Shown one piece after another: positions 31,557 to 35,821 of a stretch of DNA of 35,821 bases (position 1 is its first letter; each line of letters opens with the position of its first letter). The stretch lies in contig JAFAKL010000391.1 of assembly GCA_019235445.1 (NCBI GenBank), positions 1-35,821 on the forward strand. The letters run 5' to 3'. The translations under genes were made by a program, and so were the position numbers. This DNA comes from Verrucomicrobiota bacterium (GTDB lineage Bacteria; Verrucomicrobiota; Verrucomicrobiia; Chthoniobacterales; JAFAMB01). The notes under the pieces were generated by a model that searched no databases, was not told where the DNA came from, and saw nothing but the letters and a program-made list of their open reading frames with translations.

Positions 31557-32168
31557 ATGAAAACCTTTGTGAAAGAACTTTACACCTCGGTCGCTGCAAC
31601 AGTCGTCCTTTGTGCAGTGGTGAGCGGTTTGTATCCGGTTTTGATTTGGGGAATCGGGCAGGTTTTATTTTCGCATCAGGCCAATGGCAGCCTGGTCGAG
31701 AATAACGGTCAGATTGTCGGCTCTGAGCTCTTAGCTCAGGGATTTAGTGGGGCGAAGTACTTTCATCCCAGGCCGTCTGCAGCGGGAACCGGATACGATC
31801 CACTTAACTCCGGCGGGTCGAACCTGGGACCGACTTCGCAGAAATTGATTGACGGAATTAAAGCGAATGTCGCTCAGTACCGGCAGGAAAACGGTTTGTC
31901 CGGCGATGCGGTCGTTCCTGCGGACGCCGTCACGGCGTCCGGGAGCGGGTTGGATCCTCATATCAGTCTACAAAACGCTCGGATACAGGTTCCGCGTGTC
32001 GCTAAGGAGCGGGGTTTCAGCGAAGATGTCGTCCGGGGCGAAGTTAGCAAAGCCACAGATAACCCTTTGTTCGGTCTCGGCGGTGAGCCCGGGGTGAACG
32101 TGTTGAAGGTAAACCTTGCTCTCGACTCGCTCGCGCCGAAAGGCAGACTGGCAGAAAAGAAGCCTTAA
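31557..32168 (+). CDS. kdpC: Potassium-transporting ATPase subunit KdpC
   Basis: N-terminal TM, YFHPRPSAAGTGYDPLNSGGSNLGPTSQKL, PADAVTASGSGLDPHISLQNARIQVPRVAKERG, LFGLGGEPGVNVLKVNLALD. Confidence 0.96.
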   Translation: MKTFVKELYTSVAATVVLCAVVSGLYPVLIWGIGQVLFSHQANGSLVENNGQIVGSELLAQGFSGAKYFHPRPSAAGTGYDPLNSGGSNLGPTSQKLIDGIKANVAQYRQENGLSGDAVVPADAVTASGSGLDPHISLQNARIQVPRVAKERGFSEDVVRGEVSKATDNPLFGLGGEPGVNVLKVNLALDSLAPKGRLAEKKP

Positions 32169-32197
32169 CTTTCGCGCATGCGGCGCGGTCGGCCTGT

Positions 32198-32221
32198 TCG
32201 GTCCGGCGGTTTCCGGACCGA
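32198..32221 (+). repeat. GC-rich hairpin between kdpC and the short kdpD
   Basis: TCGGTCCGG-cggttt-CCGGACCGA: perfect 9-bp stem, 6-nt loop, no T-tract. Confidence 0.75.
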
Positions 32222-32279
32222 CGGGCCGAACTAGTTCATAAAGAACGTGGAGTGAAACGGAGTAAGATTGTCTTGCGCG

Positions 32280-33440
32280 ATGAAGCCGAAGCATGCACCG
32301 GCCGATGTTATGTCAGTCGCCGATAATTCTAACCTGAATCCTACGCCCGATGATTTTTTAACCATCATCCGCCGGCAACAGCTCGGCAAGCTGAAGATTT
32401 ACCTGGGACCCTGTCCTGGAGTGGGCAAGACCTATCAAATGTTAATTGAAGGAAACCGGCTCCGCACCCAGGGCGTGGACGTGGTGATCGGCTATGTCGA
32501 ACCTCACAACCGTCCTGAAACCACTGCGCAGATCGGCCGGCTGGAGATTGTTCCCCCTCTGGTGGCGAAGTATCACGGGATCGCTTTGAAAGAGATGGAT
32601 CTGGACGGGGTCCTGGCCAGGAAGCCGACGGTTGCGCTGGTCGACGAACTCGCGCATACCAACGCGCCCCAGAGCCGGAATCGCAAGCGCTACGAGGATG
32701 TGCAAGACTTGCTGCGGGCGGGAATCAACGTTATCGCCACCGCGAACATCCAACATTTCGAGTCGCTCTATAACATTGTCCAAGACGCGACCGGAGTGAA
32801 GGTAAAGGAGCGTGTACCCGACGAAATAATTACGCAGGCAGACCAGGTGATAAACATTGACCTGCCGGCGGAAGATCTTCTCGAGCGGCTTCAGGCCGGC
32901 AAGATTTATCCCAAAGAAAGGGTGGAGGCGGCCCTGAAAAATTTTTTCACCTCCAAAAACCTGACCCGGCTGCGCGAAATGACGCTAAGCGAGACGGCGA
33001 ATATTCTTGATCGCAAGAACCGTGAGGGTACCGAAACAGAGAGCAACATCGGCGGTCTTGGCCAGGTCATGGTGGCCATCAGCAGCCAGGGACCTGATCC
33101 CGGCCGGTTGCTTCGCAAGACCGCTCGCCTTGCCGAGCGGCTGAATGCGCAATGGTACGCCGTCTACGTTCGGACGCCCAGCGAGTCGGCGGTAAAGATA
33201 GATGCGACAGTCCAACGCCAAGTCGCCGAGACCCTGGAAGCAGCGCAAAAAATGGGCGGATTAGTCATTTCTCTCAAGCATGAAAACGTAGCCCAGGCGT
33301 TGATCTCTTTCGCCAAGGAATACGGCATTACCCACGTTGTGCTCGGACGCCCCGGCAAAAAAGCCTTCCGTTTGTTTAGCCGGGCGCTGCACGATGAATT
33401 AATTCAGGAGTTACCCGGAATAGATCTGGTGATCGTTTGA
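32280..33440 (+). CDS. kdpD: Short KdpD: KdpD N-terminal sensor domain plus universal-stress-protein domain only, no histidine kinase module
   Basis: LKIYLGPCPGVGKTYQMLIEGNRLRTQGVDVVIGYVEPHNRPET...LVDELAHTNAPQSRNRKRYEDVQDLLRAGINVIATANIQHFESLYNIV, then a USP-like domain VMVAISSQGPDPGRLLRKTARLAERL...HVVLGRPGKKAFRLFSRALHDELIQELPGIDLVIV*. Start is ATG 32280 or TTG 32268. Confidence 0.93.
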   Translation: MKPKHAPADVMSVADNSNLNPTPDDFLTIIRRQQLGKLKIYLGPCPGVGKTYQMLIEGNRLRTQGVDVVIGYVEPHNRPETTAQIGRLEIVPPLVAKYHGIALKEMDLDGVLARKPTVALVDELAHTNAPQSRNRKRYEDVQDLLRAGINVIATANIQHFESLYNIVQDATGVKVKERVPDEIITQADQVINIDLPAEDLLERLQAGKIYPKERVEAALKNFFTSKNLTRLREMTLSETANILDRKNREGTETESNIGGLGQVMVAISSQGPDPGRLLRKTARLAERLNAQWYAVYVRTPSESAVKIDATVQRQVAETLEAAQKMGGLVISLKHENVAQALISFAKEYGITHVVLGRPGKKAFRLFSRALHDELIQELPGIDLVIV

Positions 33441-33501
33441 TCCCGGCGCCGCCGTGTCTGCTTGCGCGCCGGCGCCGCTTTAGGCCATATTCTTCGCGGC
33501 C

Positions 33502-34824
33502 ATGCGGATCCTGGTGGTGGATGACGAGAAGAACATTCGGCGGGCAATGTCCCTTGCGCTGGAGTCGATGGATCACGAAGTCGCCACGGCTTCGACCCGT
33601 CAAGAAGCTCTCGAAGCGCTCCGGCAAACGGCCTTTTCGGTTATTTTTCTCGACCTGAAACTCGGACAGGAAAACGGCCTGAAAATGTTGCATGCAATTC
33701 ACCAGGTTGCCCCGTCTACAGCCGTGGTCATGATTACGGCTTACGCGTCCATCGAAACGGCAGTCGAAGCAATCCGCCAAGGTGCCTATGATTACCTGCC
33801 AAAGCCCTGTACCCCGGAACAGATTCGGCAGATTTTGTCGCGGATCTTTCATACCCGTAAGCTGGAAAATCGGGTTCTGGAACTGGAATCGCGGCTGCAG
33901 TCGCAGGTTCCCGAGCTGGAGTTGCCATCAGAAAATCCTGCCATGCAGAAAACGCTGGAAGTGGCCTGGAAGGCATCCGCCAGTGAAGCGACGGTATTGC
34001 TCCTGGGCGAAAGTGGAACTGGCAAAAGCATGCTGGCCAGAGCAATGCACGAACGCAGCGGCCGGCGCGAAAGCGCGTTTGTCACCGTGAGTTGTCCGAG
34101 CCTGTCTCGGGACTTGTTAGAGAGCGAGCTTTTCGGGCACGTCAAAGGGTCGTTTACAGGTGCGCACCAGGAAGTAGCCGGCAAGGTGGCCGTAGCCCAG
34201 GGCGGCACGCTTTTGCTTGACGAGATTGGCGAATTGCCTCTTGAGATCCAGGCAAAGTTGCTCAGGCTTCTGCAAGAGCGAGAGTACGAGCGGGTAGGCG
34301 ACCCCAGTCCTCAAAGAGCGGACGCACGCGTGATTGCGGCCACCAACCGTGACCTGAATCAGGCGGTCGCGGCAGGCCGTTTTCGAGAAGACCTCTTTTA
34401 TCGGCTCAACGTGATCAGCATTACCTTGCCGCCCTTACGCGAGCGCGCTGCGGATATACCCCCCTTAGCCCACAGGTACTTGACGTTTTTTGCCAGGCAA
34501 GCGGGCAAGCGGCTGGATGGTTTCTCAGAAGAGGCGCTCGCTAAACTGCAGAGTTACGCCTGGCCCGGTAATTTACGCGAATTGCGCAACGTGGTTGAGC
34601 GCGCCATTATTCTTGGCAGCGGACCGGTTATCCAGGCCGCTGACCTGGCGATTTTGCCTGGACGCGAGGAGCCGCAGGCGCGGTTGGGCGCGCGCGTTTC
34701 TCTTGAGACCATTGAGAACGAGCACATCCGCCAGGTGCTGGCACAATCCCGGACCGTGGACGAAGCTGCTGAAATCCTCGGGATCGACCCCGCAACACTC
34801 TACCGGAGGAAAAAGCGGCTTTAA
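33502..34824 (+). CDS. Sigma54-dependent response regulator (NtrC family: REC-AAA+-Fis HTH)
   Basis: REC ILVVDDEKNIRRAMSLALE...FLDLKLGQENGL...ITAYAS...LPKPC; AAA+ LLGESGTGKSMLARAMHERSG, ELFGHVKGSFTGAHQ, GGTLLLDEIGELPLEIQAKLLRLLQEREYERVG, RFREDLFYRLNVISITLPPLRER; C-terminal HTH TVDEAAEILGIDPATLYRRKKRL. Confidence 0.97.
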   Translation: MRILVVDDEKNIRRAMSLALESMDHEVATASTRQEALEALRQTAFSVIFLDLKLGQENGLKMLHAIHQVAPSTAVVMITAYASIETAVEAIRQGAYDYLPKPCTPEQIRQILSRIFHTRKLENRVLELESRLQSQVPELELPSENPAMQKTLEVAWKASASEATVLLLGESGTGKSMLARAMHERSGRRESAFVTVSCPSLSRDLLESELFGHVKGSFTGAHQEVAGKVAVAQGGTLLLDEIGELPLEIQAKLLRLLQEREYERVGDPSPQRADARVIAATNRDLNQAVAAGRFREDLFYRLNVISITLPPLRERAADIPPLAHRYLTFFARQAGKRLDGFSEEALAKLQSYAWPGNLRELRNVVERAIILGSGPVIQAADLAILPGREEPQARLGARVSLETIENEHIRQVLAQSRTVDEAAEILGIDPATLYRRKKRL

Positions 34825-34880
34825 GAGGCGGAAAGATAGGTGGCGCTTGCTTGGTACCCTGTTTAGCGCCTGTCCAGAAA

Positions 34881-34934
34881 GAGCGAGGACGAGGACGATT
34901 TAAGAACGAGCGGACGAGGAGAGATTGACGAGCG
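34881..34934. repeat. Degenerate short repeat of CGAGGA/CGAGCG units in a non-coding stretch
   Basis: gagcgaggacgaggacgatttaagaacgagcggacgaggagagattgacgagcg: repeated (A/G)(A/C)GAGGAC / CGAGCG words. Confidence 0.4.
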
Positions 34935-35244
34935 ATCAGGACTCTACTTTGTCTCACCATCCCGGTGGTGGGGTTACGTTGAAGTCAGCATCCGAATCTT
35001 CCAGGTCTCGCCCTCACGAACATCAATCTATCCCCAATAACCCTATGGCAAATATCGATTCAACGTAGACGGCGAATTCCATCGCAAAGGTCTTCGCCTG
35101 CTAAGACGGCCCGATTCGGGTTTGGCTTAGCGTTGTTTTTTGGCCGCTTCGCTAGCGGAACCCCACTTACCGTGGTTCGAACGATGCCCCGCTCCTCGAC
35201 CCTTTTCAAATAGTGCATCTTCGAACGTATCCAACAATCGCGGG

Positions 35245-35403
35245 CTCGGGCACATCGGCGGCGGAGCCGAGTATCGGTTTACTCCCCATATCGGGATCTT
35301 CGGCGAGGCCGACTATAACTGGGTCAGCGGCGGGAATCACAACTTCAATTCCGGAGTAAAAGACTTTGTCCAGGTCAATTTCGGCCTCAGATTCGCTTTC
35401 TAA
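35245..35403 (+). pseudogene. C-terminal remnant of an outer-membrane beta-barrel protein
   Basis: GLGHIGGGAEYRFTPHIGIFGEADYNWVSGGNHNFNSGVKDFVQVNFGLRFAF* looks like amphipathic beta-strands with a terminal aromatic residue. Upstream sequence in frame (ORF from 35140) lacks a plausible barrel or signal peptide. Confidence 0.45.
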
Positions 35404-35520
35404 GCGAATGAGCGAGTTCCTGTGACCTGGTGACCGGTGAAACAACCAGTCTTAGAACAGGAAGGACCATCCTCTATTCGAGCCCTCCGTCCTGACGGAG
35501 CCGGCGAGATAAGGATCTGG

Positions 35521-35658
35521 TTGCGGCGGGTCCTACTCACAGTAGGATCCGCCCTTCTTTTCAGCTTGGCCGCCTGCGCCAATCAGAGCTCCACCAACCA
35601 ACGGACGGAGCCTCTGTCTGTTACGAACGCCCCGGTCGCGGCTCCGCCTGGGCGGTAA
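35521..35658 (+). CDS. Small putative lipoprotein
   Basis: From TTG 35521 (in frame within ORF 35437-35658): LRRVLLTVGSALLFSLAACANQSSTNQRTEPLSVTNAPVAAPPGR*, a lipobox-like LAAC after a hydrophobic stretch, with upstream AAGGA. Confidence 0.4.
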   Translation: MRRVLLTVGSALLFSLAACANQSSTNQRTEPLSVTNAPVAAPPGR

Positions 35659-35821
35659 TGCCGGCAACACCACCCCGCGGTTGGCGGGTACTCTCGCCAT
35701 TGGGGGAGCGGGAATAAAGGCTCTCGCGCGTCTCGAACTGCCAGTGCATCGTCTCACAAATGGGAGGCATACCGCCGTTGGCGATTTGGCCGATTTTCAA
35801 TGCGCTATTATAGCGACGAGC

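Overview
The window reads as a bacterial chromosomal segment of about 36 kb. A Verrucomicrobiota/Acidobacteriota-like origin is only an impression from gene content. Left to right it holds: a relic of a PQQ/beta-propeller-type protein next to a possible IS end; a GH2 beta-galactosidase; a hybrid histidine kinase followed by an exported TPR-CHAT protein; a DgoD-like enolase-superfamily dehydratase and an MBL-fold hydrolase; two more PAS histidine kinases; a GntR/FCD regulator with a second enolase-superfamily gene, divergent from a ribose-type sugar ABC operon that contains an ATPase-permease fusion; and a large kdp potassium-uptake locus. The kdp locus is the most notable part. kdpFABC is flanked by a membrane histidine kinase, a REC-TPR protein, a 'short' KdpD (KdpD-N plus USP, no kinase) and an NtrC-type sigma54 activator. 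Upstream of the block I read a near-consensus sigma54 -24/-12 element (24835-24850) preceded by two matching 6-N5-6 dyads, centred about -141 and -109 from the predicted start. That is essentially the geometry of the E. coli glnAp2 NtrC enhancers. I infer a sigma54/enhancer-controlled Kdp system with a split sensor, replacing canonical KdpD/KdpE. No CRISPR array, tRNA or rRNA was recognised.
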